From Psychrobacter immobilis (GTDB lineage Bacteria > Pseudomonadota > Gammaproteobacteria > Pseudomonadales > Moraxellaceae), in assembly GCA_904846145.1 (NCBI GenBank), contig CAJGZL010000001.1:992001-1056000 (forward strand): a stretch of 64,000 nucleotides of DNA. The letters are read 5' to 3'. Numbering within the stretch: the first letter of the stretch is position 1; each line of letters begins with the position of its first letter. Below, piece after piece: positions 1 to 8,414 of the stretch. Under the pieces are notes generated by a model. It did no database searches. It had not been told where the DNA came from and saw only the letters and a list, made by a program, of their open reading frames with translations. The translations under genes and the position numbers were made by a program.

Positions 1-274
1 CGGTAGCTTCCCCAAAACTGTGGCGCAAACTTGTATCACCTTTATGTCCAGTGCCGCTATTGATAAGGGCGTTGATAAGCAATTGGGGTTAGAGAAGGTC
101 ATAAAAGCCGTCCACAATATCCGTCAGATACGCAAGCAAGACATGAAGTTTAATAGCTACTGCCCTGACATGGAGGTCAATCCTGAGACCTATGAAGTCT
201 ATGCCGATGGCAAACTATTGACCTGCGAGCCTGCCGAGCATTTGCCAATGGCGCAGCGCTACTTTTTATTCTAG
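1..274 (+). CDS. ureC: Urease alpha subunit, C-terminal part (partial)
   Basis: The frame is open from base 2 and holds the last 90 residues of the catalytic subunit of urease, the cytoplasmic nickel enzyme that hydrolyses urea to ammonia and carbamate. The ending [20 protein letters not shown] followed by MAQRYFLF is the family's characteristic C terminus, and the preceding [13 protein letters not shown] segment also fits UreC. The nickel ligands lie upstream of the window. The accessory genes ureE, ureF and ureG follow on the same strand, which supports the call. The GTG at base 20 is not a start; the gene is only cut by the window edge. Confidence 0.96.
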   Translation, partial: GSFPKTVAQTCITFMSSAAIDKGVDKQLGLEKVIKAVHNIRQIRKQDMKFNSYCPDMEVNPETYEVYADGKLLTCEPAEHLPMAQRYFLF

Positions 275-348
275 TTGTTTTTTTATTTTGTTAGAGATAC
301 AAATACAAAACTTTAAATAAGCTATTTCAACTGACTGTAGACATCTTT

Positions 349-900
349 ATGATAATTTATACCCAACGTCTCGAGACATCAGCTCTTAGTGCTGAACAGC
401 GAACCATAATTGACAATCAAAAACAGGTAGGCAACTTTTTATATTTAGACTTTGATACTCGCCAGCGCAGCCGATTCAAAGCACAAACTCAGCAGCAAGA
501 AACCCTTGGTGTGGATCTACCCCGTACGGAAACCATTAAGAATGGCTGTGTGCTAGCAGACTATCAAGGCAACCTAATACAGATTATGGCTGCCAAGCAA
601 GCCTTAATCGAAGTGACTGCCGATAATAGCTTTGATCTAATGAAGGGCGCTTATCATTTAGGTAACCGTCATGTGCCATTAATGATTGCACCCAAAGCAC
701 TTTACTTTGAGCCTGACCATGTTTTAGAGGGGATGCTACAGCAACTTGGCCTACATACCCAAGCAGTCCAAGCGCCGTTCGAACCAGAAACGGGTGCCTA
801 CAAAGGCGATAACGGCGGGCATGCTCATTCTCATGCTCACTCCCATAGTCATCATAGTCATGGTGATAGTCGTCATGACCACACCCACTCTCATGACTAA
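349..900 (+). CDS. ureE: Urease accessory protein UreE, nickel metallochaperone
   Basis: UreE delivers Ni(II) to the urease apoenzyme in complex with UreG, UreF and UreH/D. The 183-residue protein has an N-terminal peptide-binding-like domain and a central metal-binding domain (the GNRHVPLMI segment near residue 106 carries the usual conserved His). The last ~25 residues are a His-rich tail, HAHSHAHSHSHHSHGDSRHD plus HTHSHD, as in UreE proteins that store several nickel ions. It lies 74 bp after ureC. Its stop codon overlaps the likely ureF start by 8 nt, so the two are probably translationally coupled. The ATG at 349 has only a weak ribosome-binding site. Confidence 0.95.
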   Translation: MIIYTQRLETSALSAEQRTIIDNQKQVGNFLYLDFDTRQRSRFKAQTQQQETLGVDLPRTETIKNGCVLADYQGNLIQIMAAKQALIEVTADNSFDLMKGAYHLGNRHVPLMIAPKALYFEPDHVLEGMLQQLGLHTQAVQAPFEPETGAYKGDNGGHAHSHAHSHSHHSHGDSRHDHTHSHD

Positions 901-1672
901 TCCTGCCAGTACCGCACACGGTATAAATGATGCAAATTATGATGCAGACATAACTGGACGTTTGCTTATGCTAGCCTCAAGTAACTTGCCTATTGGCAGT
1001 TATACCTACTCCCAAGGTGTAGAGTCCGCTATTGAGTCAGGGCTTATTCATGATGAAAGCAGCTGCTTAGCATTTATGAGTGACTATCTGGAGCTCGCAC
1101 TGTGTCGTTATGAGCTACCGCTATTGGCGCTTATGATTGAAGCCCTGACGGTTGATGACGTAGCGCTTGCTGATGCCTTAGGCAAGGATTATCACGCCAG
1201 CCGTGAGAGTAAAGAGTTCGTCTATGAGTCGAGCCAATTGGCACTATCCTTATCCGCATGGCTTGATGAGGTACTTAAGCTTGATGTACCTGATAGCTTG
1301 CTTGCCCACGGCTTTTTGCCACTGTTTGCCCATATTAGCGCGCATTGGCAATTTAAGCCTGAGCAAGCGATGACCACCTACGCCTTTGGTCAAATAGAAA
1401 ATATGGTACTGGCAGCGGTCAAAACCGTACCGCTTGGGCAAATGGCAGGACAGCGAGTTATTTGGCAATTACAGCAGTTGTTAAGCACGCAAGTATATCC
1501 GCTAGCGACCCGCGTCAAGCAAAGCTTTTTGCACCTTCAGGATACGTCTGTGGAAGTCAACATAAAGCTAAATCTACTTTATCAGCAGCTACATATGTCC
1601 GCGAATTTACCAAATTTAGCGATACTCTCTTGTCAGCATGAAAAGCAATACAGCCGATTATTTCGCTCTTAA
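893..1672 (+). CDS. ureF: Urease accessory protein UreF
   Basis: UreF is part of the UreD/H-UreF-UreG activation complex that carboxylates the active-site lysine and inserts nickel into urease. The core starts with LLMLASSNLPIGSYTYSQGV, the typical UreF N-terminal signature (residues ~23-42), and the protein is about 259 residues, normal for the family. The reading frame stays open upstream to 746, but that part is the antisense-frame shadow of the UreE His tail. I therefore chose ATG 893, which overlaps the ureE stop by 8 nt; ATG 875 is an alternative. The gene sits between ureE and ureG in the usual order. Confidence 0.93.
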   Translation: MTNPASTAHGINDANYDADITGRLLMLASSNLPIGSYTYSQGVESAIESGLIHDESSCLAFMSDYLELALCRYELPLLALMIEALTVDDVALADALGKDYHASRESKEFVYESSQLALSLSAWLDEVLKLDVPDSLLAHGFLPLFAHISAHWQFKPEQAMTTYAFGQIENMVLAAVKTVPLGQMAGQRVIWQLQQLLSTQVYPLATRVKQSFLHLQDTSVEVNIKLNLLYQQLHMSANLPNLAILSCQHEKQYSRLFRS

Positions 1673-1752
1673 ACACTGACACACCTAACTTCTATTGAAC
1701 AATACTTATTGAACTACCGTTATTTAATAACCCTTATCGAGGATATTTATTT

Positions 1753-2406
1753 ATGGCACTGACACCTAAAGTCGAAAACACTCATTCAGATACGACACTA
1801 TCACCTCTACGCTTAGGTATTGGCGGTCCTGTTGGTTCAGGTAAAACAGCATTAACCCTCAGATTATGTCAGCGCTTACGTGATAGCGTCAATATGGCCG
1901 TAGTGACCAATGATATCTATACCAAAGAGGACTCTGAGTTCTTGACCCGTCATGAGGCGATGCCAGCCGAGCGTATTCGCGGTGTTGAAACAGGGGGCTG
2001 CCCGCACACGGCTATTCGTGAAGATGCCTCAATTAATCTCGCTGCCATCGCTGAATTACAGCAACAATTTGCAGGTCTTGAGCTTATTATTATTGAATCT
2101 GGCGGTGATAATTTGGCCGCTACCTTTAGCCCTGAATTATCCGACTTAACACTTTATGTCATTGACGTCTCAGCAGGCGATAAAATCCCTCGTAAAGGCG
2201 GGCCTGGCATTATGAAATCCGACTTACTCATTATCAATAAAACCGATCTTGCCCCTTTAGTTGGCGCGTCACTAGAGGTTATGGCACATGACGCCAAAAA
2301 AATGCGCGGTGATAAGCCTGTGGTCTTTAGTAATATGAAAACAGGCGACGGTCTTGATGACATTGTGGCCTTCATTCTTGATAAAGGCATGATAAGCGCG
2401 GCGTAA
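1753..2406 (+). CDS. ureG: Urease accessory GTPase UreG
   Basis: UreG is the SIMIBI-class GTPase that couples GTP hydrolysis to nickel delivery during urease maturation. The 217-residue sequence has the P-loop GPVGSGKT (residues 25-32), the nickel-binding Cys-Pro-His motif in [13 protein letters not shown] (CPH at 83-85), the switch-like IIESGGDN, and the base-recognition motif NKTD (162-165). Length and motifs are canonical. It lies 80 bp after ureF in the same operon; the HupE/UreJ-type permease gene follows after 126 bp. The ATG is preceded by a GAGGAT-like site about 8 nt upstream. Confidence 0.97.
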   Translation: MALTPKVENTHSDTTLSPLRLGIGGPVGSGKTALTLRLCQRLRDSVNMAVVTNDIYTKEDSEFLTRHEAMPAERIRGVETGGCPHTAIREDASINLAAIAELQQQFAGLELIIIESGGDNLAATFSPELSDLTLYVIDVSAGDKIPRKGGPGIMKSDLLIINKTDLAPLVGASLEVMAHDAKKMRGDKPVVFSNMKTGDGLDDIVAFILDKGMISAA

Positions 2407-2532
2407 GACGCTACCTGTGCTGTGATATATTAAAACCACATACGCTAGCATTAATAACTATTTTATCCACTGATAAACGGCTCAGCAGATCGTGAGTATA
2501 TCGATTTGTTGACTTATTAAGGATGTATTATC

Positions 2533-3195
2533 ATGAGCACAAAAGCATCACAATCTATAGCCTCTAAAAGCCTCACTAGAAAAACAGTCATCAGCGGCAG
2601 CTTCGCACTACTGACATTGCTGCCAACACTAGCATTTTCTCATTCTGGACATAACCTGTTAGCGACAGATACCGCATTCATGAGTTCGATATTGTCTGGT
2701 ATATTGCATCCTTTGACCGGGCTTGATCACCTCATGCTAGCGCTCGGCATGGGCATGCTATTGACTCAAATGCACAGCTTCAAAAAAGGCTTTGCCTCAT
2801 TAGGGATTGGTTTGGTAGTGGGATTTGCACTGAGCTTGAGTGTGAGCTTGAACCCTATGTTTATCGAATACGGTATTCTATTCTCTATCGTCGCACTCAC
2901 CACAGCCCTTATGAGCCGCTACTTTAATAACTCATTGAATCAAAGCAACAAAGCATCCTTTAAAACAGGGCATAACTTAGCCATCATTGGTTTTGGTGCG
3001 CTCGCTATGTTCCACGGAGCTGCACATGCCATTGAGGTCCCTGCAAGCAGCACTATAGCGGGTTTCTTTACTGGTATGATCATTGCTATGCTTGGTCTAT
3101 ATACTGTTGGCAAAGGTGTTGCCATTTATCTGAACCATCGCTTACCAGACAGCATGATGGTAATCCCCCCAATAAATAAGAACACTTACAAATAG
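2533..3195 (+). CDS. HupE/UreJ-type nickel permease, 3' end replaced by IS insertion
   Basis: This is a membrane protein of the HupE/UreJ family, thought to import nickel for urease. It has an N-terminal signal-like helix (residues ~17-36), the motif HPLTGLDHLMLALGMG (~residues 50-65), further hydrophobic helices, and FGALAMFHGAAHAIEVP, all typical of the family. The ORF ends artificially: from base 3159 the coding sequence runs into the IS3-family element, adding about ten foreign residues before a stop at 3193. Removing the element and one 4-bp TGAT duplication extends the frame into ...DSMMTQRIIAVFGLCAVLLS and a stop at 4411-4413, so the ancestral protein had about 225 residues. The insertion removes the last transmembrane helix; activity of the product is doubtful. 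Confidence 0.9.
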   Translation: MSTKASQSIASKSLTRKTVISGSFALLTLLPTLAFSHSGHNLLATDTAFMSSILSGILHPLTGLDHLMLALGMGMLLTQMHSFKKGFASLGIGLVVGFALSLSVSLNPMFIEYGILFSIVALTTALMSRYFNNSLNQSNKASFKTGHNLAIIGFGALAMFHGAAHAIEVPASSTIAGFFTGMIIAMLGLYTVGKGVAIYLNHRLPDSMMVIPPINKNTYK

Positions 3196-3231
3196 AGATT
3201 AACTGCTAAAATACACCAGCAGGAGAATCCT

Positions 3232-3498
3232 ATGAAAAAGACACGCTTTAGCGACAACCAAATCGTCAACATCCTAAAACAAGCCGAACAAGGCGTCCCT
3301 ATTACCGAGCTCTGCCGTGAGCATAACATCAGCCAAAGCACCTTCTACAACTGGCGATCTAAATATGGTGGTATGGACGCCACACTTATCAGCCGTCTTA
3401 AAGAGCTTGAAGTTGAAAATGCCCGCTTAAAGAAGATGTACGCTGATGAATGTCTTAAATCCGACATCCTACAGGATGCTATGTCAAAAAAGTGGTAG
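3232..3498 (+). CDS. IS3-family transposase OrfA (helix-turn-helix)
   Basis: This 88-residue protein is the N-terminal, DNA-binding part of an IS3-family transposase. It opens with [20 protein letters not shown] and contains [20 protein letters not shown], a typical helix-turn-helix of the transposase_8 type. A leucine-zipper-like helix follows ([18 protein letters not shown]). The start has a strong AGGAG site (CAGGAGAATCCT ATG). The 3' end holds the heptamer A AAA AAG at 3486-3492, the classical -1 slippery site used to fuse OrfA to OrfB. The orfB frame overlaps orfA by 7 nt. It is identical in protein sequence to the second copy at 7269-7535. Confidence 0.95.
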   Translation: MKKTRFSDNQIVNILKQAEQGVPITELCREHNISQSTFYNWRSKYGGMDATLISRLKELEVENARLKKMYADECLKSDILQDAMSKKW

Positions 3499-4319
3499 CG
3501 CCCCAAAGGCGCAAAGCGTTGGTTTGTCACTACATTGAAGATCGTGGTATTGGTATCCGCAGGGCTTGTAGCATCTTTAACATCAGCGTCACCTGTTATT
3601 ATCACAAGTCGGTGGTAACAGATGAGAACCAGCAAATAGCGGACTTACTTATCAAACTGACTGATGAGAACAAGAACTGGGGCTTTGGCTTGTGCTTTTT
3701 AACCTTGCGTAATGTGCTAGGACTGCCGTACAACCATAAGCGGGTATATCGCATCTACTGCGAGCTTGAACTCAACCTTAGAATCAAGCCTAAGCGTCGC
3801 ATTAAACGTGCTAAACCAATACCATTAGCAGTACCTGATAGGATTAACCAAAGCTGGAGCATGGACTTTATGCACGACAGCTTAACTGATGGCCGCGGCT
3901 TTAGACTGTTCAATGTCATTGATGATTACAACCGTGAGGCACTCACCGTTGAAGTCGACTTCTCGCTACCGGCCGGGAGGGTCATACGCAGTCTTAATCA
4001 GCTTATTGAGTACCGAGGCAAACCTGTGCAGATAAGATGCGATAACGGCCCTGAATACATCAGCAATGCGCTCAAAGACTGGGCTGAACAGCAAGGTATC
4101 ATCTTAAGCTATATTGAACCTGGCAATCCACAGCAAAATGCGTATGTAGAGCGCTTTAACAGAACCATGAGATATGATTGGTTAAATCAGGAGCTGTTTG
4201 ATAATCTAGAGCAGGTACGCGCACAAGCAGAAAACTGGTTATACCATTATAATCATAAGCGCCCAAACATGGGCAATGGCGGTTTTACACCGATACAGAA
4301 ACTCAATCAGGCAGCTTAA
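3492..4319 (+). CDS. IS3-family transposase OrfB (DDE integrase domain)
   Basis: This is the catalytic half of the IS3 transposase, an rve-type DDE integrase that cuts and joins the element's ends. An HTH_21-like N-terminal segment ([17 protein letters not shown]) is followed by the catalytic residues: D in SWSMDFM, D in IRCDNGPEY, and E in [16 protein letters not shown]. The C terminus [13 protein letters not shown] is typical. The GTG at 3492 is unlikely to be the true start; expression is expected as an OrfAB fusion by -1 frameshifting at A AAA AAG. It differs from the other copy at least at LPAGRV (LPAQRV there). All catalytic residues are present, so it may be active. Confidence 0.95.
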   Translation: MVAPQRRKALVCHYIEDRGIGIRRACSIFNISVTCYYHKSVVTDENQQIADLLIKLTDENKNWGFGLCFLTLRNVLGLPYNHKRVYRIYCELELNLRIKPKRRIKRAKPIPLAVPDRINQSWSMDFMHDSLTDGRGFRLFNVIDDYNREALTVEVDFSLPAGRVIRSLNQLIEYRGKPVQIRCDNGPEYISNALKDWAEQQGIILSYIEPGNPQQNAYVERFNRTMRYDWLNQELFDNLEQVRAQAENWLYHYNHKRPNMGNGGFTPIQKLNQAA

Positions 4320-4361
4320 TTCTATTTATTAGGTGTCTTAAGTTTGGGAGGGTTACCTGAT

Positions 4362-4413
4362 GACTCAACGCATTATCGCTGTTTTTGGATTGTGTGCTGT
4401 ACTGTTGAGCTAG
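4362..4413 (+). pseudogene. Detached 3' end of the HupE/UreJ-type gene
   Basis: Immediately after the second TGAT copy, the sequence continues the frame interrupted at 3158. It reads (M)TQRIIAVFGLCAVLLS and then TAG at 4411-4413. This is the last transmembrane helix of the permease, now separated from the gene by 1.2 kb of insertion sequence. Confidence 0.85.
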
Positions 4414-4431
4414 TTCAGGATGCGAGCGCCA

Positions 4432-4665
4432 AACTGTCTAGGCTATGCACTGATGGAGAGCTTCTTTGAGATATTCAAGTATGAGACTATCTACATTGAA
4501 AAGAATAAAACGACTGAGACATTAGAAAAACAAATTCATGAATATGTGCATTACTGTAATGATGAAAGAATTCAGCTTAAACTAAAAAGACTGAGCCCTG
4601 TACAATACAGGGCTCAGTCCTTGGTCAAACTTAAACTGTCCAAGTCTAGAGGATCAGTTTATTAA
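4432..4665 (+). pseudogene. Remnant of a second, IS150-like IS3-family transposase (C-terminal end)
   Basis: About 75 codons match the last part of an IS3/IS150-type OrfB. NCLGYALMESFFEIFKYETI corresponds to the usual NCLDNAxMESFF block with the catalytic Glu, and IHEYVHYCNDERIQLKL plus RLSPVQYRAQSL is the usual C terminus. No start, orfA or upstream catalytic Asp residues exist; the sequence begins just after the permease stop codon. The expected NCLDNA is degraded to NCLGYA. A 14-bp perfect inverted repeat (4589-4602 / 4606-4619) lies inside the coding end. It is an old, dead element unrelated to the two intact copies. Confidence 0.8.
4589..4619. repeat. Perfect hairpin in the transposase remnant
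   Basis: GACTGAGCCCTGTA (4589-4602) and TACAGGGCTCAGTC (4606-4619) are perfectly complementary with a 3-nt loop. No clear T-run follows, so it is not a standard intrinsic terminator. It may block outside transcription into or out of the old element. Confidence 0.75.
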
Positions 4666-4732
4666 GGGCGGTTTTTTTATCTTCACACTATTATAGGGCA
4701 TAAGTAAAAATAACTTATACTCAATAGCAATC

Positions 4733-5011
4733 TTATTCAGCAGAATCAGCAGCTTTCTTATTACGGCCACCGAATGCGCCAAAACGTTTGTTAAAGCTAG
4801 CAACACGACCTTCAGTAGAGGTTTTACGTTGCTCGCCCGTATAGAACGGATGCGATGCACTTGAGATATCAAGTGGATAGTACGGATATTCTGTGCCTTC
4901 ATACTCGCGAGTGGTTTTGGTCTTAACGGTTGAACGGGTTAAGAAATAAACGTCAGCATTGGTGTCATGGAACAAAACGTCATGATAATCAGGATGGATA
5001 TCTTTACGCAT
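4733..5011 (-). CDS. rpmE2: 50S ribosomal protein L31, type B
   Basis: The 92-residue protein [20 protein letters not shown]... ending [16 protein letters not shown] is ribosomal protein L31 of the type B class. It lacks the CxxC zinc-ribbon cysteines of type A L31. In many bacteria the zinc-free form replaces the zinc-binding form under zinc limitation. I chose the ATG at 5011 because GAGAG lies 7-10 nt upstream and the family starts MRKDIHP. The frame extends 10 codons further upstream, without support. I saw no clear Zur palindrome upstream, so Zur control is only a possibility. The gene is divergent from the YceI gene. Confidence 0.95.
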   Translation of the reverse strand: MRKDIHPDYHDVLFHDTNADVYFLTRSTVKTKTTREYEGTEYPYYPLDISSASHPFYTGEQRKTSTEGRVASFNKRFGAFGGRNKKAADSAE

Positions 5012-5457
5012 AATAATCTCTCTAGGTCCGATGCATGTCATCTAACTGATGGATAATCAGGATTGACATACGTAACTGAGGCACTAAGCACATATCTAAG
5101 GCTGGCAATCACGTCACTGGCTTATTCCAGCACTCAACACCACACCTCTGCTCTCTTAGCCTTCCGCAGCGGGAAAATTAAAGGGCGATTTTAACGGTTT
5201 TTACGTTTTGATGCAAGTTAAGTGCAAATGATAAAACAAGATTCAATTTATCTATAGTTTGATTAAGCTCTTGTTAAGTAAACCCTATTAAGTAAAACAT
5301 AAGTAACTCTCGTTTGCATAACGCTACTGACTTTTGCGCTTCAATACGTTATAAACAATAAGTAATTTTATCGTTGATGTTTAATATTCATTATTAAGCA
5401 CCGACGTTTTATTAAATAGCATTTATTAAAATCACTTATCAATAGGATTAATAATTT
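5012..5457. other. Divergent intergenic region, rpmE2 / YceI gene
   Basis: This 446-bp AT-rich region holds the promoters of both flanking genes. TTAAGTAAA occurs twice near 5273-5297. I saw no tRNA, riboswitch or convincing operator palindrome. Confidence 0.5.
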
Positions 5458-6069
5458 ATGAGCAATTTTTCTTTAGCTACCTTAACTAAGACTGTATCTA
5501 AAACTTTAATTATTAGCTCAGCTTTAGCAATGACTACCCTTGCCAGCGCGGCTATGCCAACGCAGTGGGAGCTGGACAATTCACATACTCGCGTCGGCTT
5601 TGAGGTTGAGCATTTAGGCTTTTCAACCACTATGGGTCGCTTCGATAAAGTTGATGGCACGCTTAATTACAACATGAAAGCGCCTGATGCTACGCAAATG
5701 AGCTTTGTCATTGACACGGATAGTATTAATACGGCATGGGAGGCACGTGATAAACACCTAAAAACAGATGACTTCTTTAACGTTGCCAAATACCCAACGA
5801 TGACCTTCAAATCAACGCAGGTCAATTTTATTAACCCTATCCAAGCCAAAGTCACTGGCGACTTCACCTTACTAGGTAAAACGATGCCGTTAACGCTTGA
5901 TGTGACCCTAAAAAAGCTTGCTGATAGTCCGATGACTAAAGAGCCTGTCATTGGCTTTCGCGCGACAGGTAATATCGACCGCGCCGCTTATGGTATGACC
6001 ATGTTTGCAGGCGGTATCACTACTAATGTACCTATCCAAATCGACGGCGAGCTGATTGAGAAAAAGTAA
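5458..6069 (+). CDS. YceI family periplasmic protein
   Basis: YceI-family proteins are periplasmic lipocalin-like barrels that bind isoprenoid or other hydrophobic ligands. The 203-residue precursor has a signal peptide (charged start, hydrophobic ~17-30, cleavage probably after ASA near residue 32). The mature part begins MPTQWELDNSHTRVGFEVEH, the standard YceI opening. Conserved SINTAWEARDKHLKTDDFF and the C-terminal GVxGxxxIDR-type segment (GFRATGNIDRAAYGM) are present. No cytochrome b561 partner is adjacent, although one often accompanies this family. A clear terminator hairpin follows at 6139-6163. Confidence 0.93.
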   Translation: MSNFSLATLTKTVSKTLIISSALAMTTLASAAMPTQWELDNSHTRVGFEVEHLGFSTTMGRFDKVDGTLNYNMKAPDATQMSFVIDTDSINTAWEARDKHLKTDDFFNVAKYPTMTFKSTQVNFINPIQAKVTGDFTLLGKTMPLTLDVTLKKLADSPMTKEPVIGFRATGNIDRAAYGMTMFAGGITTNVPIQIDGELIEKK

Positions 6070-6138
6070 TTTGAAAACATTGTTTTTATAGATGATATTA
6101 TTATATTTTTGCCAGCTAAAATTTATAGTAATAAACAA

Positions 6139-6163
6139 AAAGCAGCCTAAAGTGGCTGCTTTT
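6139..6163. terminator. Bidirectional terminator after the YceI gene
   Basis: AAAGCAGCC (6139-6147), loop TAAAGT, and GGCTGCTTT (6154-6162) form a hairpin with an A-run before and a T-run after. It sits between the YceI gene and the oppositely oriented lipoprotein gene fragment, so it can serve both. Confidence 0.85.
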
Positions 6164-6217
6164 CTATGATCTATTTTAAATTTTTAGCTAAAGTCAATAA
6201 TTAAGATTGGCTAGCAA

Positions 6218-6405
6218 TTACTGAGTTTTGACCGTGCGCCATACGCCGCCCATGCCTTCACCTTTCATATCACCCGCTTTCATGTCTTTTACAAAGTAAT
6301 ATAATGGCTTGCCGTTAGCTGCCCATTGGTAAGTACCGTCATCGCGTTGAATGGTAGTGAATTGACTGCTGGTTTTGGCATTACTTGGTGCGGTTAATGC
6401 AGGCC
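6218..6405 (-). pseudogene. Detached C-terminal part of the COG4315-type lipoprotein gene
   Basis: Read on the minus strand after removing the insertion sequence and one AAGC/GCTT duplication, the frame continues from the N-terminal part as ...LKAWPALTAPSNAKTSSQF, then QRDDGTYQWAANGKPLYYF, ending ...GGVWRTVKTQ with TAA at 6218-6220. WPAL and NGKPLYYFxxD are typical of the secreted-repeat family (PF03640). The pieces together encode about 142 residues. This fragment has no start of its own. Confidence 0.88.
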
Positions 6406-6447
6406 AAGCGGTAACCCTCCCAAACTTAAGACACCTAATAAATAGAA

Positions 6448-7275
6448 CTAAGCTGCCTGATTGAGTTTCTGTATCGGTGTAAAACCGCCATTGCCCATGT
6501 TTGGGCGCTTATGATTATAATGGTATAACCAGTTTTCTGCTTGTGCGCGTACCTGCTCTAGATTATCAAACAGCTCCTGATTTAACCAATCATATCTCAT
6601 GGTTCTGTTAAAGCGCTCTACATACGCATTTTGCTGTGGATTGCCAGGTTCAATATAGCTTAAGATGATACCTTGCTGCTCAGCCCAGTCTTTGAGCGCA
6701 TTGCTGATGTATTCAGGGCCGTTATCGCATCTTATCTGCACAGGTTTGCCTCGGTACTCAATAAGCTGATTAAGACTGCGTATGACCCTTTGCGCCGGTA
6801 GCGAGAAGTCGACCTCAACGGTGAGTGCCTCACGGTTGTAATCATCAATGACATTGAACAGTCTAAAGCCGCGGCCATCAGTTAAGCTGTCGTGCATAAA
6901 GTCCATGCTCCAGCTTTGGTTAATCCTATCAGGTACTGCTAATGGTATTGGTTTAGCACGTTTAATGCGACGCTTAGGCTTGATTCTAAGGTTGAGTTCA
7001 AGCTCGCAGTAGATGCGATATACCCGCTTATGGTTGTACGGCAGTCCTAGCACATTACGCAAGGTTAAAAAGCACAAGCCAAAGCCCCAGTTCTTGTTCT
7101 CATCAGTCAGTTTGATAAGTAAGTCCGCTATTTGCTGGTTCTCATCTGTTACCACCGACTTGTGATAATAACAGGTGACGCTGATGTTAAAGATGCTACA
7201 AGCCCTGCGGATACCAATACCACGATCTTCAATGTAGTGACAAACCAACGCTTTGCGCCTTTGGGGCGCTACCAC
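6448..7275 (-). CDS. IS3-family transposase OrfB (copy 2)
   Basis: This is the DDE integrase half of the transposase in the second copy. The catalytic residues are intact: D in SWSMDFM, D in CDNGPEY and E in YVERFNRTM. At 275 residues it equals copy 1 except for at least one substitution (LPAQRV). It should be expressed as an OrfAB fusion through the -1 slippery heptamer at the end of orfA, which overlaps it by 7 nt. Intact reading frames in both copies and their near identity indicate recent transposition. Confidence 0.95.
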   Translation of the reverse strand: MVAPQRRKALVCHYIEDRGIGIRRACSIFNISVTCYYHKSVVTDENQQIADLLIKLTDENKNWGFGLCFLTLRNVLGLPYNHKRVYRIYCELELNLRIKPKRRIKRAKPIPLAVPDRINQSWSMDFMHDSLTDGRGFRLFNVIDDYNREALTVEVDFSLPAQRVIRSLNQLIEYRGKPVQIRCDNGPEYISNALKDWAEQQGIILSYIEPGNPQQNAYVERFNRTMRYDWLNQELFDNLEQVRAQAENWLYHYNHKRPNMGNGGFTPIQKLNQAA

Positions 7276-7535
7276 TTTTTTGACATAGCATCCTGTAGGA
7301 TGTCGGATTTAAGACATTCATCAGCGTACATCTTCTTTAAGCGGGCATTTTCAACTTCAAGCTCTTTAAGACGGCTGATAAGTGTGGCGTCCATACCACC
7401 ATATTTAGATCGCCAGTTGTAGAAGGTGCTTTGGCTGATGTTATGCTCACGGCAGAGCTCGGTAATAGGGACGCCTTGTTCGGCTTGTTTTAGGATGTTG
7501 ACGATTTGGTTGTCGCTAAAGCGTGTCTTTTTCAT
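7269..7535 (-). CDS. IS3-family transposase OrfA (copy 2)
   Basis: This is the 88-residue helix-turn-helix half of the transposase, identical in protein sequence to copy 1. It has the HTH segment [20 protein letters not shown], a coiled-coil-like helix, a strong AGGAG site before the ATG, and the A AAA AAG frameshift signal at its 3' end. Reading through by -1 frameshift would join it to OrfB. Confidence 0.95.
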   Translation of the reverse strand: MKKTRFSDNQIVNILKQAEQGVPITELCREHNISQSTFYNWRSKYGGMDATLISRLKELEVENARLKKMYADECLKSDILQDAMSKKW

Positions 7536-7603
7536 AGGATTCTCCTGCTGGTGTATTTTAGCAGTTAATCTCTATTTGTAAGTGTTCTTATTTATTGGGG
7601 GGA

Positions 7604-7849
7604 TTACCAAGCCTTTAAGCAATCGCCCATACAGTTTGATTTATTCATGGTATCTTTATCAAAGGTATAGAGCGTTCTGTTATTGACTGTGCTGATTAGC
7701 ATACCGTTTTGACTAGCGACTGGTGCGCTAGACATCATCTGCATATCAGACATATCTTTGTCACCCATACCGACCATATTTTTCATCATCGTACAGCCTG
7801 AAAGCGTCAGAACACCTGTTAACGCTGACAACATAATAATATTTTTCAT
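7604..7849 (-). CDS. COG4315-type secreted-repeat lipoprotein, truncated by IS insertion
   Basis: The N-terminal 80 residues of a predicted lipoprotein are preserved. There is a signal peptide with lipobox LSGC (Cys ~19), a Met-rich linker (MMKNMVGMGDKDMSDMQMMS), then the start of the PF03640 repeat, GMLISTVNNRTLYTFDKDTM plus CMGDCLKAW. This family has the pattern YTFDxD...CxGxCxxxWP and its function is unknown. The frame ends at a stop inside the inserted element after AW. The rest of the gene is at 6218-6405. The Met-rich linker could bind copper, but that is only an inference from composition. Confidence 0.88.
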   Translation of the reverse strand: MKNIIMLSALTGVLTLSGCTMMKNMVGMGDKDMSDMQMMSSAPVASQNGMLISTVNNRTLYTFDKDTMNKSNCMGDCLKAW

Positions 7850-8414
7850 AGCAATATCCTTATCTCATAGTGAAAGATTATCTTATTAATACTGTCTATA
7901 TATTAATAGCGAGCTGTTTCAATATAGCATAGCCATCATCATAATTACTTGCCCTCTACTTCAAACCAACAAAACATATCAAAGCCATAAACGGATTATA
8001 AAAATTAAATCAAAAATATCTAAACTTTAGGTTTTCATCGTAGGCTACTTTACAGTTTGCTTTCACTCATTGACAAAAGTTATGCACGAATTTACGCGTT
8101 TACAGCCATATAAATCTTAATATTCCGTAAAATGATTATTCAACAACAAACGATTAGATAAAACCCTATAGCAAGCACCACCATAGCAATTGTCATTACC
8201 ATCATTGATACGCTAGCAACTACCGTCAAATGTTGTATTGTCCTATAAATAGCCAACAATTTGGAATATGAGAACCGTGCTCCAACATCTCTATTGAACT
8301 GGGCTGTTAACGCACTCATATCTAGACAAAGACAATAAAATCAATAAGTTCGCCACTATCTTGCACTATTGCTACTACGATAGGCTAAATGGCTCCAAGG
8401 ATACCTACTCGATT
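7850..8414. other. Intergenic region upstream of the FAD oxidoreductase
   Basis: This 565-bp AT-rich divergent region has no credible ORF, tRNA, riboswitch or strong hairpin that I can see. It must hold the promoters of the lipoprotein gene and of the oxidoreductase. Confidence 0.45.

Larger units (their letters stand above)
3159..4357 (+). mobile_element. IS3-family insertion sequence, copy 1 (1199 bp)
   Basis: The boundaries come from comparing the two copies in this window. Both begin GGTAATCCCCCC and end GGGAGGGTTACC, which form imperfect terminal inverted repeats. Copy 1 is flanked by the 4-bp direct repeat TGAT (3155-3158 and 4358-4361). A 4-bp duplication and the orfA/orfB layout suggest the IS407-like group of IS3. 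It carries orfA and orfB in overlapping frames. It splits the HupE/UreJ-type gene in the same orientation as that gene. Confidence 0.95.
6410..7608 (-). mobile_element. IS3-family insertion sequence, copy 2 (1199 bp, inverted)
   Basis: This is the same element as at 3159-4357 with the same ends and length, in the opposite orientation. It is flanked by the 4-bp direct repeat AAGC (6406-6409 and 7609-7612; GCTT on the gene strand). It interrupts the lipoprotein gene in the same direction as that gene. A few base changes separate the copies, e.g. in orfB (LPAQRV here, LPAGRV in copy 1). Confidence 0.95.

Noticed and set aside
746..892. Upstream extension of ureF
   Set aside because: It is the second frame of the ureE His tail and low complexity; the conserved UreF start lies after 893.
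3345..3635. ORF antisense to the IS3 transposase, repeated identically at 7132-7422
   Set aside because: It is the reverse-strand shadow of orfA/orfB and is duplicated only because the element is; it has no ribosome-binding site or domain.
4589..4619. Intrinsic terminator in the transposase remnant
   Set aside because: The stem is perfect but no T-run follows, so I listed it only as a hairpin repeat.
5012..5457. Zur-binding site controlling rpmE2
   Set aside because: I looked for a Zur-type palindrome because type B L31 is often zinc-regulated but saw no convincing match.
3159..7608. Composite transposon formed by the two IS3 copies
   Set aside because: Each copy has its own matching 4-bp target duplication, so they inserted separately; no outer duplication spans both.
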